DNA of 13,925 nt from Bordetella parapertussis (GTDB lineage Bacteria; Cyanobacteriota; Cyanobacteriia; PCC-6307; Cyanobiaceae). Positions 5,804-12,948 of the stretch are shown here, piece after piece. The stretch lies in NCBI GenBank assembly GCA_943324725.2, contig CALPMR020000045.1:1-13925 (forward strand), written 5' to 3'. Below the pieces are notes generated by a model. The model was not told the DNA's origin, made no database searches, and saw only the letters and a program-made list of their open reading frames with translations. Made by a program: the position numbers and the translations under genes. Positions within the stretch are counted from its first letter, which is position 1, and each line of letters opens with the position of its first letter.

Positions 5804-8059
5804 ATGAAGGGCCGCCCCTTTCTGGCGGTGGTGCTGGCCGTGGTGCTGCTGACCTTCAGCCTCGGCCTGGGGGGCTGGTGGCTGATCGGGCAGCGGGGGC
5901 CGCTGCAGCTCGCCCATCACGCCCTCTCCATCCCCCGGGCGGCCCGCTTCGTGCCGGCCCAGGCTCCCCTGAGCCTCTACTGGTTCAGTGATGGCGAGCA
6001 GCCCGTGGCCTATGCCAGGGCCGTGGCGCCGGCCCGCCAGCGCCGGCCTGCCGGCGAGGCGATCGCCCGCCTGCGCGATGGTGCCTTCGCGGCCGCCGGC
6101 CTCGATTACCACGATGAGCTGGCCCAGTGGCTGGGCCAGGGGATCGCCCTGGTGCTGTTCGACGATCCGGCGAGCGAGCCGGCCAGCAGCACCGCCGGCG
6201 GCCTGGCTTCCGGGGGCTGGCTGCTGGCCCTGTCGAGCCGCGATGACGAGGGCGCCCGCCACTTCCTGCAGCGCTTCTGGCAGACCCGCAGCCTGGCTGG
6301 CACCGATCTGCAGGTGAGCAGCTATCGCGGTATGGGGCTGATCAGCGGCCGCGGTGCCCTGGTCGGAGCCCGGGCGGTGCCGTTGGCCACCGCCCTCGTG
6401 GATGACGATCTGGTGCTGATCGCTTCGGGGCGCGGTGTGCTGGAGCGCGCCCTCGATGTCTCCCAGATCCCGGAACTCAACCAGGCCTCCCAGCCGGGCC
6501 TGCAGCGCGAACTCGATCACCTCGGCGAGGGAGCGGCCCTGCTGCTGGCCCGGCCCCAGGCCCTGGAGCAGTGGCTGGGCTGGCCCCTGCCGGCGTCGCC
6601 AGGGCAGCGGCCAACCCAGTTGCTGGCCTCGCTGCGCCCCGAGGGGCGGACGCTGGTGCTCCATGGCCATCTGCAGCTGCCCGCTCCGCTCGCGCTGGTT
6701 CCTGCGGCGCCCGGCACGACACCAACAGCCCAGACGGACATCGCCATGGCGCCCGGTCTCGTCGGCCCCGGGGTCGACGAGACCAAAGAAGCAAAGGCCA
6801 CCGTTGTCGTCACCGATGTCGCTGCCGCTGTCAGCTCCGCCCCAATCGATCCAGCGCTGAGCACCCCGGTGGCCGCTCCGCTGAAGGCCCCGGCCATCAC
6901 GGCGCCAACGCCGCTTGATCCAGCGTCTGCCGATCCAACACAGGCGCTTCCGAAGGCTGGCGCTCCAATGTCTGAACAGCCCACCTCTGCAGAGCCAACA
7001 CTTTCAGGGCCAACTCCCTCTGCGCCCCGACCAGCCGCCGTGGCGCCCCCCCAGCCAGCGGCCGCCACGGCGGCTGCCGCACCCCCTCTGCAGCCGGCCG
7101 ATCCCGTCCAGCAGCAGCAGTTGCTGGACGGCCTCAGGGGCCAGCTCACCAGCTTGTTGTTGCTTCAGAATTCCGCCGCCCAGTTGCAGCTCCCGCTGCT
7201 GCAGCCCCTGGTGCAGCCGCTCCTGGCCAGCACACTCGCCGGCGGCAGCTTCCCTGGCACGGCTGCCTTCGCTGGCACGGTTCACTTCGCTGCGGGCGCC
7301 GGTGCGTTGGTCACCGACACCGGCGAGACCGCCCCGGCCAACGGCGAGACAGTCCGGGCCAACGGCGAACAACGCCAGGCAGCGAGCAACCAGAGCCAGG
7401 GGTCGGGCCAGAAACACCCGGCCCCTGGCGACAGACGTCGGGCGGCCGGCGATCAGCGCCCGGTTCCAGCCAAGGGAGCGGCGGCCGGTCCCCTTCCCTT
7501 GCTGGTGGCCCGGGTGGCTGAGGGGCCGCTGCTGCTCGCCTCGGGCCCCAATGGCTGGCAGATGGGCACCGCCAGCGACCAGCCGGCGCCGCCGCGGCTC
7601 GAGCCCGCCCTGGCGGCGGCGGGTCTGATCCAGGCACCCCTGGAGCTGGGGGATCGCTCGCTGCAGGTCTGGACCCGGCTGGAGGCCCGCAGTCCGCGGG
7701 GCGGCCAGGCAGGCAGTGCCGGCGAGACCCTGCAGGCGCCCCTGGCGGCCTGGCGTCTGGTCAACGGCCCCCTGGCCTGGTGGGGCCGCAACCTGGCCGT
7801 GCTCGATCAGCCCGCCGGCGGCCGCGGCAGCCAGCAGCTGCAGGCGGCGCTGTTGGCCCTCGACCACGCCGAAGCTCCCCTGCAGTGGGCCTTGATCGAG
7901 GCGCCCACCCGGGAGTTGCTGCGCTCCTGGCAGCCCTGGCAGATGCTCTCGGCCCTGGCTGGGGGCGGGCTGGACGGGTCGGTGCGGGGGCTGGCCCTGG
8001 CGCTCGAGCCGAAGGGCCGCACCGTTCACCTCCAGGCCCGACTCAGCTTTGATCCCTGA
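5804..8059 (+). CDS. DUF3352-like membrane-anchored protein with long low-complexity inserts
   Basis: A 751-residue protein. Residues 1-4 are MKGR, followed by a single hydrophobic segment at about 6-27, consistent with a signal anchor and a body outside the cytoplasmic membrane. LSIPRAARFVPAQAPLSLYW and the following region resemble DUF3352, a cyanobacterial family of unknown function usually near 550 residues. The excess comes mainly from two stretches. Residues about 300-433 are rich in Ala, Pro, Thr and Ser. Residues about 499-560 are rich in Gly, Gln, Asn and Arg and contain GETxxAN repeats. Between and after them conserved-looking segments return (QQQLLDGLRGQLTSLLLLQ; LPLLVARVAEGPLLLASGP; APLAAWRLVNGPLAWW). 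The start is uncertain: ATG 5804 gives a classic Lys/Arg-hydrophobic N-terminus; ATG 5780 has a better ribosome site. The stop overlaps the sixA start by one base (TGATG), suggesting translational coupling. No function can be assigned. Confidence 0.8.
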   Translation: MKGRPFLAVVLAVVLLTFSLGLGGWWLIGQRGPLQLAHHALSIPRAARFVPAQAPLSLYWFSDGEQPVAYARAVAPARQRRPAGEAIARLRDGAFAAAGLDYHDELAQWLGQGIALVLFDDPASEPASSTAGGLASGGWLLALSSRDDEGARHFLQRFWQTRSLAGTDLQVSSYRGMGLISGRGALVGARAVPLATALVDDDLVLIASGRGVLERALDVSQIPELNQASQPGLQRELDHLGEGAALLLARPQALEQWLGWPLPASPGQRPTQLLASLRPEGRTLVLHGHLQLPAPLALVPAAPGTTPTAQTDIAMAPGLVGPGVDETKEAKATVVVTDVAAAVSSAPIDPALSTPVAAPLKAPAITAPTPLDPASADPTQALPKAGAPMSEQPTSAEPTLSGPTPSAPRPAAVAPPQPAAATAAAAPPLQPADPVQQQQLLDGLRGQLTSLLLLQNSAAQLQLPLLQPLVQPLLASTLAGGSFPGTAAFAGTVHFAAGAGALVTDTGETAPANGETVRANGEQRQAASNQSQGSGQKHPAPGDRRRAAGDQRPVPAKGAAAGPLPLLVARVAEGPLLLASGPNGWQMGTASDQPAPPRLEPALAAAGLIQAPLELGDRSLQVWTRLEARSPRGGQAGSAGETLQAPLAAWRLVNGPLAWWGRNLAVLDQPAGGRGSQQLQAALLALDHAEAPLQWALIEAPTRELLRSWQPWQMLSALAGGGLDGSVRGLALALEPKGRTVHLQARLSFDP
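6059..6066. repeat. HIP1 octamer GCGATCGC
   Basis: HIP1 copy in the N-terminal part of the DUF3352-like gene, also in the extended form GGCGATCGCC. Confidence 0.7.
7256..7291 (+). repeat. 18-bp tandem coding repeat, two copies
   Basis: The unit at 7256-7273 is followed directly by a near copy at 7274-7291; both begin GGCACGG and end CTTCGCT. They encode GTAAFA then GTVHFA within the DUF3352-like protein. Confidence 0.75.
7322..7384 (+). repeat. 21-bp tandem coding repeat, about 2.5 copies
   Basis: Units at 7322-7342 and 7343-7363 both start GGCGAGAC and end GGCCAAC; a degraded third copy starts GGCGAAC at 7364. They encode GETAPAN, GETVRAN and GEQRQAA in frame, inside the second low-complexity stretch of the DUF3352-like protein. 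Confidence 0.75.
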
Positions 8060-8616
8060 TGGCACCCACCGAGCTGGCTTTCACCGCGATGGCACCGATC
8101 GAACTGCTGTTGCTGCGCCATGGCATCGCCGAGGAGCGCAGCCCGGAGCGGCCGGATCGCACCCGGGCGCTGACCGACAAGGGCCGCCAGCGCACCAGGG
8201 CGGTGCTGGAGCGGGCCCTGGCGCTGGGTCTGGTGGCCGATCAGCTGCTCTCGAGCCCCCTCACCCGGGCCCGCCAGACGGCGGAGATCGCCAGATCCGT
8301 CGGCCTGGCGCCAACCCTTGAACTGAGCGAGACCCTCGAGCCCGGTCACGATCCCCTGCCGCTGCTGGTCACGGCCCTGGCCGCTCTGGCCACGACCCGG
8401 CCCGGCAGCGATGCGCTGTCGCCCCAGCGGCGCCGGCTGCTGCTGGTGGGGCATGAGCCCGACCTGGGGCTGCTGGCTGCTCGCCTGCTCGGGGCCACCC
8501 CGGGGGCGATCGAGCTGCGCAAGGCGGGCCTGGCCCTGCTGGCCCTGCCGGCTGGTCCCACGCCCGGCAGCGCCAGGCTGCGGCTGCTGCTCAGCCCCCG
8601 CAGCCTGCTCGGCTGA
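8059..8616 (+). CDS. sixA: SixA-type phosphohistidine phosphatase (histidine phosphatase superfamily)
   Basis: A 185-residue protein with the phosphoglycerate-mutase-like catalytic set: the RHG motif at 20-22 (His21 is the phospho-acceptor), DQLLSSPLTRARQTAEIA at 61-78 supplying the conserved arginines, and a second histidine in LLLVGHEPDLG at 127-137. This short form matches SixA, which removes phosphate from histidine on phosphotransfer proteins in Escherichia coli; the cyanobacterial target is unknown. The ATG at 8059 overlaps the stop of the upstream gene (TGATG). An in-frame ATG at 8089 would place RHG at residues 10-12, closer to the usual SixA N-terminus, so the first ten residues may not exist. 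The citrate synthase gene follows on the same strand. Confidence 0.88.
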   Translation: MAPTELAFTAMAPIELLLLRHGIAEERSPERPDRTRALTDKGRQRTRAVLERALALGLVADQLLSSPLTRARQTAEIARSVGLAPTLELSETLEPGHDPLPLLVTALAALATTRPGSDALSPQRRRLLLVGHEPDLGLLAARLLGATPGAIELRKAGLALLALPAGPTPGSARLRLLLSPRSLLG

Positions 8617-8694
8617 GATCGCTCAGGTGGCAGCCAGCGCTACGGCGTGGGCTTGACGTCGCCATCTAGGTTCGCCAAATCGGACCCGATCGCG

Positions 8695-9960
8695 ATGGCG
8701 GCAAAAATCACCCCTGAAACAGCGAGCCCCTCAGGGGCAGCCGATACCGGTGCGGCCATGGGCCCGGCGCAGACGGCAGTGCCGCAGCCGGCTGCCCAGC
8801 TGGCCAGCGCTGCCAGCACTCCCGTCTTTCGTCCCGGCCTGGAGGGGGTGCCAGCCACCCAGTCGGCGATCTGCGACATCGACGGCAGCCGTGGTGTGCT
8901 CACCTATCGCGGCTTTCCCGTCAACCAGCTGGCTTCCAACAGCAGCTTTCTGGAAACGGCCTACCTGCTGATCTGGGGGGAGCTGCCCACCATCTTCCAG
9001 CTGCGCGATTTTGAGCAGGAGGTGCAGATGCACCGGCGGGTGAGCTTCCGCATCCGCGACATGATGAAGTGCTTCCCGGCCAGTGGCCATCCGATGGATG
9101 CGCTGCAGGCCAGTGCCGCTTCCCTCGGTCTTTTCTATTCGCGCCGCGCCCTCTACGACCCCCAATACATCACCGAGGCGGTGGTGCGGCTGATCGCCAA
9201 GATCCCGACGATGGTGGCAGCCTTCCAGCTGATCCGCAAAGGTCAGGATCCGATCCAGCCCCGCGACGATCTGGCCTATTCGGCCAACTTTCTCTACATG
9301 CTCACCGAGCGGGAGCCCGATCCCCTGGCGGCTCGCATCTTCGATGCCTGCCTGATCCTGCATGCCGAGCACAGCCTCAACGCCAGCACGTTCAGCGCCC
9401 GTGTCACCGCCAGCACCCTCACCGATCCCTACGCCGTCGTGGCCTCGGCGGTGGGCACCCTGGCCGGGCCCCTGCACGGCGGCGCCAACGAGGACGTGCT
9501 CGACATGCTCGACGAGATCGGTTCGGTGGAGCGGGTCGAGAGCTGGCTCGATCGGGCGATCGCCGAGAAGCGCAAGATCATGGGCTTCGGCCATCGTGAA
9601 TACCGGGTCAAGGATCCGCGCGCGGTGATCCTGCAGGGCCTGGCCGAGGATCTGTTCCTGCGCTTCGGCCACGACAGCATGTACGACGTCGCCCGGCGTC
9701 TGGAGGCGGTGGCGGCCGAGCGGCTGGGGCCCAAGGGCATCTTCCCCAACGTCGACTTCTATTCCGGGCTGGTGTACCGCAAGCTCGGCATCCCCCGGGA
9801 TCTGTTCACGCCGATCTTCGCGATTGCCCGCACCGCCGGCTGGCTGGCCCACTGGCGCGAACAGCTCGGAGCCAATCGCATCTATCGTCCGACCCAGATC
9901 TACACCGGTTCCCTCGAGCGGCCCTGGCTGCCGCTCGAAGGTCGACCGACCCCCTCCTAA
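8695..9960 (+). CDS. gltA: citrate synthase
   Basis: Citrate synthase joins acetyl-CoA and oxaloacetate to citrate, the entry to the cyanobacterial TCA route that supplies 2-oxoglutarate. With ATG 8695 the product has 421 residues. The family core starts at FRPGLEGVPATQSAICDIDG (45-64). Catalytic and substrate residues are all present: His226 in HAEHSLNAST, His261 in GPLHGGANED, His300 in GFGHREYR and Asp354 in FPNVDFYSG. The roughly 44 residues before the core are Ala-rich and poorly conserved in kind. Other possible starts are GTG 8647 (16 more residues) and ATG 8758 (MGPAQTAV). None has a clear ribosome site, so the N-terminus is uncertain. It sits 78 bp after sixA and 24 bp before ndhA on the same strand, so readthrough into the ndh genes is plausible. 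Confidence 0.95.
   Translation: MAAKITPETASPSGAADTGAAMGPAQTAVPQPAAQLASAASTPVFRPGLEGVPATQSAICDIDGSRGVLTYRGFPVNQLASNSSFLETAYLLIWGELPTIFQLRDFEQEVQMHRRVSFRIRDMMKCFPASGHPMDALQASAASLGLFYSRRALYDPQYITEAVVRLIAKIPTMVAAFQLIRKGQDPIQPRDDLAYSANFLYMLTEREPDPLAARIFDACLILHAEHSLNASTFSARVTASTLTDPYAVVASAVGTLAGPLHGGANEDVLDMLDEIGSVERVESWLDRAIAEKRKIMGFGHREYRVKDPRAVILQGLAEDLFLRFGHDSMYDVARRLEAVAAERLGPKGIFPNVDFYSGLVYRKLGIPRDLFTPIFAIARTAGWLAHWREQLGANRIYRPTQIYTGSLERPWLPLEGRPTPS
9556..9563. repeat. HIP1 octamer GCGATCGC
   Basis: HIP1 copy within gltA, encoding the RAIAE segment, extended to GGCGATCGCC. Confidence 0.7.
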
Positions 9961-9984
9961 GGTCCACCCACCCCCTTTGCCCGC

Positions 9985-11121
9985 ATGGAGACGACCGCCC
10001 TCGTGAGTTCAGGTCTCGATCTGCAGGCCAGCTTCGTCGACACCCTGCAGGGCCTGGGCGTCAGCCCCGGCGCCGCCCGCCTGCTGTGGCTGCCCCTGCC
10101 GATGGTCACCGTGCTGGTCGCCGCCGTGGTCGGCGTGCTGGTCAACGTCTGGCTGGAGCGCAAGATCTCCGCCGCCGTTCAGCAGCGCATCGGCCCGGAA
10201 TACGCCGGCCCCCTCGGGGTGCTGCAGCCGATGGCCGATGGCCTCAAACTGGTGTTCAAGGAGGACATCATTCCGGCCCGGGCCGACGGCCTGCTGTTCA
10301 CGCTCGGGCCGGTGCTGGTGCTGGTGCCGGTGATCCTGTCCTGGCTGGTGGTGCCCTTCGGTCAGAACCTGCTGATCAGCAATGTGGGGGTGGGCATTTT
10401 CCTGTGGATCTCGCTCAGCAGCATCCAGCCGATCGGCCTGCTGATGAGCGGCTATTCCAGCAATAACAAATATTCGCTGCTCGGTGGCCTGCGGGCGGCG
10501 GCCCAGTCGATCAGCTACGAAATCCCCCTGGCCCTGGCGGTGCTGGCGATCGTGATGATGAGCAATTCGCTCAGCACCGTCGACATCGTCAACCAGCAGA
10601 ACGGCGCCGGCATCCTCAGCTGGAACATCTGGCGCCAGCCGGTGGGTTTCGTGATCTTCTGGATCTGCGCCCTGGCCGAATGCGAGCGCCTGCCGTTCGA
10701 TCTCCCCGAGGCGGAGGAGGAGCTGGTGGCCGGCTACCAGACCGAGTATTCGGGCATGAAGTTCGCCCTCTTCTATCTGGGCAGCTACATCAACCTGGTG
10801 CTCTCGGCCCTGCTGGTGTCGGTGCTCTACCTGGGCGGCTGGGGTTTCCCGGTGCCGGTGGAGTGGCTGGCTGGCTGGCTGGGCCAGTCGGTCGATGCCC
10901 CGGTGGTGCAGGTGATCACGGCCACCACCGGCATCGTCATGACCGTGCTCAAGGCCTACCTGCTGGTCTTCTTCGCGATCCTGCTGCGCTGGACCGTGCC
11001 CCGGGTGCGGATCGACCAGCTGCTTGATCTGGGCTGGAAGTTCCTGCTGCCGATCGCCCTGGTCAACCTGCTGGTCACCGCCGCCCTCAAGCTCGCCTTC
11101 CCGATGGCGTTCGGAGGCTGA
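9985..11121 (+). CDS. ndhA: NAD(P)H-quinone oxidoreductase (NDH-1) subunit 1, NdhA
   Basis: NdhA (NuoH/ND1) is the membrane subunit joining the ferredoxin/quinone-side arm to the proton-pumping arm and lines the plastoquinone chamber. The 378-residue product has about eight transmembrane segments and the conserved loops: [21 protein letters not shown] at 55-75 (longest run shortened here as [15 protein letters not shown]), [10 protein letters not shown] near 92-101, [19 protein letters not shown] at 156-174, the acidic loop [17 protein letters not shown] at 231-247, and [11 protein letters not shown] at 250-260. Length is normal. ATG 9985 is used; GTG 10003 would remove six residues. Neither has a Shine-Dalgarno site. 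First of four ndh genes in the usual cyanobacterial order. Confidence 0.97.
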   Translation: METTALVSSGLDLQASFVDTLQGLGVSPGAARLLWLPLPMVTVLVAAVVGVLVNVWLERKISAAVQQRIGPEYAGPLGVLQPMADGLKLVFKEDIIPARADGLLFTLGPVLVLVPVILSWLVVPFGQNLLISNVGVGIFLWISLSSIQPIGLLMSGYSSNNKYSLLGGLRAAAQSISYEIPLALAVLAIVMMSNSLSTVDIVNQQNGAGILSWNIWRQPVGFVIFWICALAECERLPFDLPEAEEELVAGYQTEYSGMKFALFYLGSYINLVLSALLVSVLYLGGWGFPVPVEWLAGWLGQSVDAPVVQVITATTGIVMTVLKAYLLVFFAILLRWTVPRVRIDQLLDLGWKFLLPIALVNLLVTAALKLAFPMAFGG

Positions 11122-11136
11122 GACCGTTCGTCAGCT

Positions 11137-11150
11137 CCGGGTTTTCCCGG
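11137..11150. other. short hairpin in the ndhA-ndhI gap
   Basis: CCGGG, TTTT and CCCGG form a perfect 5-bp stem with a four-base loop, 15 nt after the ndhA stop. There is no downstream T-run. It lies in the only sizeable gap (84 bp) within the ndh cluster and could mark an RNA processing or partial termination point. Confidence 0.3.
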
Positions 11151-11205
11151 TCAAGATGGTCCGGGCACCGTTTCGCCGGATCCGCCCCTTTCCCCAACCA
11201 GCACC

Positions 11206-11913
11206 ATGTTCGGGTTCCTCAAGAAAGTCGGTGACTACACCAAGGACGCGGTCAGCGCCGCCCAGTACCTGGGTCAGGGCCTGGCGGTCACGTTCGACCA
11301 TCTCAAGCGCCGGCCGATCACGGTGCAGTACCCCTACGAGAAGCTGATCCCGTCGGAGCGCTATCGGGGCCGCATCCACTACGAGTTCGACAAGTGCATC
11401 GCCTGTGAGGTCTGTGTGCGCGTCTGCCCGATCAACCTGCCGGTGGTCGACTGGGTGATGAACAAGGCCACCAAGAAGAAGGAACTGCGCAACTACTCGA
11501 TCGATTTCGGGGTGTGCATCTTCTGCGGCAACTGTGTGGAGTATTGCCCCACCAACTGCCTGTCGATGACGGAGGAGTACGAGCTGGCGGCCTTTGATCG
11601 CCACAGTCTCAACTACGACAACGTTGCCCTCGGTCGCCTGCCCACCAGCGTCACCAGCGATCCGGCGGTGTTCGCCCTGCGGGAGCTGGTCTATCTGCCC
11701 AAGGGCGTGGTTGAGCCCCATGGGGTGCCTGCCAATGCCCCTCGGGCCGGCAAGCTGCCCGAGCAGGTGCTGGCCACCCTGCCCAGCACAACCGCCACTG
11801 TCTCCGCTGCGACGGCCTCTGCTGCAACAGCCTCCCCGGCGGCGACCGTTCAAACTGCCAGCAAGCCAGCGGCTTCCGAGCCACCGGCCGCCGACCAAGG
11901 AGCCCAGTCCTGA
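11206..11913 (+). CDS. ndhI: NDH-1 subunit I, NdhI (2x[4Fe-4S] ferredoxin-type)
   Basis: NdhI (NuoI/TYKY) carries the two tetranuclear iron-sulfur clusters that pass electrons along the peripheral arm of NDH-1 towards plastoquinone. The 235-residue protein shows two CxxCxxCxxxCP motifs: Cys64, 67, 70, 74 and Cys104, 107, 110, 114. It keeps the family N-terminus with its membrane-associating helix ([19 protein letters not shown]) and the [16 protein letters not shown] segment at 124-139. After about residue 171 the family similarity ends in a roughly 64-residue tail dominated by Ala, Thr, Pro and Ser; many NdhI proteins have a shorter tail. ATG 11206 begins the conserved MFGFLKKV N-terminus. 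The stop overlaps the ndhG start by one base. Confidence 0.96.
   Translation: MFGFLKKVGDYTKDAVSAAQYLGQGLAVTFDHLKRRPITVQYPYEKLIPSERYRGRIHYEFDKCIACEVCVRVCPINLPVVDWVMNKATKKKELRNYSIDFGVCIFCGNCVEYCPTNCLSMTEEYELAAFDRHSLNYDNVALGRLPTSVTSDPAVFALRELVYLPKGVVEPHGVPANAPRAGKLPEQVLATLPSTTATVSAATASAATASPAATVQTASKPAASEPPAADQGAQS
11897..11902 (+). promoter_or_regulatory. Shine-Dalgarno site of ndhG
   Basis: AAGGAG lies 10 nt before the ndhG ATG at 11913, inside the last codons of ndhI. It supports the overlapping start. Confidence 0.6.
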
Positions 11914-12545
11914 TGACGATCGCTTCCACCATTCAGCAGCTCTGCTTCCTGACCCTGTCCGCCGTGGTGGTGCTGGGGGCCCTTGGGGTGGTGCTGCTGC
12001 CCAACATCGTCTACTCCGCCTTCCTGCTGGGCGGTGTCTTCCTGGGCATGGCCGGCCTCTACTTGCTGCTCAATGCCAGCTTCGTGGCGGCGGCCCAGAT
12101 CCTGGTCTATGTCGGCGCCGTCAACGTGCTGATCCTGTTCGCGATCATGCTCGTCAACAAGAAGGAGACTCTGGCGGCGATTCCGGGCCTGCTGCTGCGG
12201 CGCCTGCTCTCCGGCGGCGTCTGCGCCGGCCTGTTCGTGCTGTTGCTGCGGGTCGCCTTCACCACCCACTGGGCCCTGCCCGGGCCGCAGCCGGTGGGCG
12301 AGGAGGCCACGATCCGCATCGGTGAGCATCTGTTCAGCGACTATCTCCTGCCGTTCGAGCTGGCCTCGGTGCTGCTGCTGATGGCGATGATCGGCGCCAT
12401 CGTGCTGGCCCGCCGCGACGTCTACAGCAGCGATGTGATCACGGGGGAACCCGTGGATCAGGGGCTGATCGAGAAAACCCGTACGCCCCTGCTGATCGAT
12501 TCCACCGCCGTCGATGGCCAACCCCTGCTGGAGACCACCCCATGA
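11913..12545 (+). CDS. ndhG: NDH-1 subunit 6, NdhG
   Basis: NdhG (NuoJ/ND6) is a membrane-arm subunit of NDH-1 on the path coupling quinone reduction to proton pumping. The 210-residue product has five hydrophobic segments. The family hallmark [20 protein letters not shown] is at 61-80, with NKKE after it, and the last helix block [20 protein letters not shown] is at 148-167, including the conserved Glu149. The C-terminal 40 residues are polar, as in cyanobacterial homologues. The start overlaps the ndhI stop (TGATG) and is backed by AAGGAG 10 nt upstream; the stop overlaps the ndhE ATG by four bases (ATGA). Both overlaps point to translational coupling that keeps subunit amounts matched. Confidence 0.96.
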   Translation: MTIASTIQQLCFLTLSAVVVLGALGVVLLPNIVYSAFLLGGVFLGMAGLYLLLNASFVAAAQILVYVGAVNVLILFAIMLVNKKETLAAIPGLLLRRLLSGGVCAGLFVLLLRVAFTTHWALPGPQPVGEEATIRIGEHLFSDYLLPFELASVLLLMAMIGAIVLARRDVYSSDVITGEPVDQGLIEKTRTPLLIDSTAVDGQPLLETTP

Positions 12546-12916
12546 GCGCTGATCCCATAGCTGTCACCCGGAATGCTTCCGAAGCCGTCACGATTGCCTT
12601 CGGCGCCTCGATCCCCCTGCAGGCCTACCTCGCCGTGGCCGCCCTGCTCTTCTGCACCGGCGTCTGGGGTCTGATCAACAGCCGCAATGCCGTGCGGGTG
12701 CTGATGAGCATCGAGCTGATGCTGAATGCGGTCAACCTCAACCTGATGGCCTTCTCCGACTATCTCGATGGCCAGCTGATCCGCGGTCAGGTGTTCGCCA
12801 TCTTCGTGATCACCGTGGCCGCCGCCGAAGCGGCCGTCGGTCTGGCGATCCTGCTGTCGCTGTATCGCAATCGCGAAACGGTCGATATGGAGCGTTTCAA
12901 CCTGCTGCGCTGGTAG
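12542..12916 (+). CDS. ndhE: NDH-1 subunit 4L, NdhE
   Basis: NdhE (NuoK/ND4L) is a small three-helix membrane subunit beside NdhG in the NDH-1 proton path. The 124-residue product has the invariant [20 protein letters not shown] at 47-66 with Glu58, and the third-helix [14 protein letters not shown] at 90-103 with Glu96. These correspond to the two membrane glutamates needed for proton transfer in NuoK. The C-terminus [14 protein letters not shown] is typical of picocyanobacteria. Homologues are usually about 100-110 residues. The extra roughly 20 N-terminal residues ([16 protein letters not shown]) precede the usual start region at IPLQAYL. No internal ATG, GTG or TTG codon sits in frame there, so the extension seems real. 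The start overlaps the ndhG stop by four bases. Confidence 0.96.
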   Translation: MSADPIAVTRNASEAVTIAFGASIPLQAYLAVAALLFCTGVWGLINSRNAVRVLMSIELMLNAVNLNLMAFSDYLDGQLIRGQVFAIFVITVAAAEAAVGLAILLSLYRNRETVDMERFNLLRW

Positions 12917-12948
12917 CTCGGTTGGAGTCCTGATGTGCCCTGTAGGCG

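Noticed and set aside
5759..6670. Upstream in-frame extension of the rhodanese frame to 428 codons
   Set aside because: The extension is antisense to the DUF3352-like gene and lacks any domain. The rhodanese domain begins right after ATG 5758.
7004..8065. 353-codon frame antisense to the DUF3352-like gene
   Set aside because: Gln/Arg/Gly-rich shadow frame without ribosome site or family features.
8653..8681. Sigma-70 promoter for gltA with TTGACG at 8653
   Set aside because: The hexamer 17 nt downstream (CAAATC) matches TATAAT at only two positions, and TAGGTT is only 8 nt away, so no acceptable pair exists.
8731..9852. 373-codon frame antisense to gltA
   Set aside because: Composition is that of a complementary-strand shadow, and citrate synthase on the plus strand is unmistakable.
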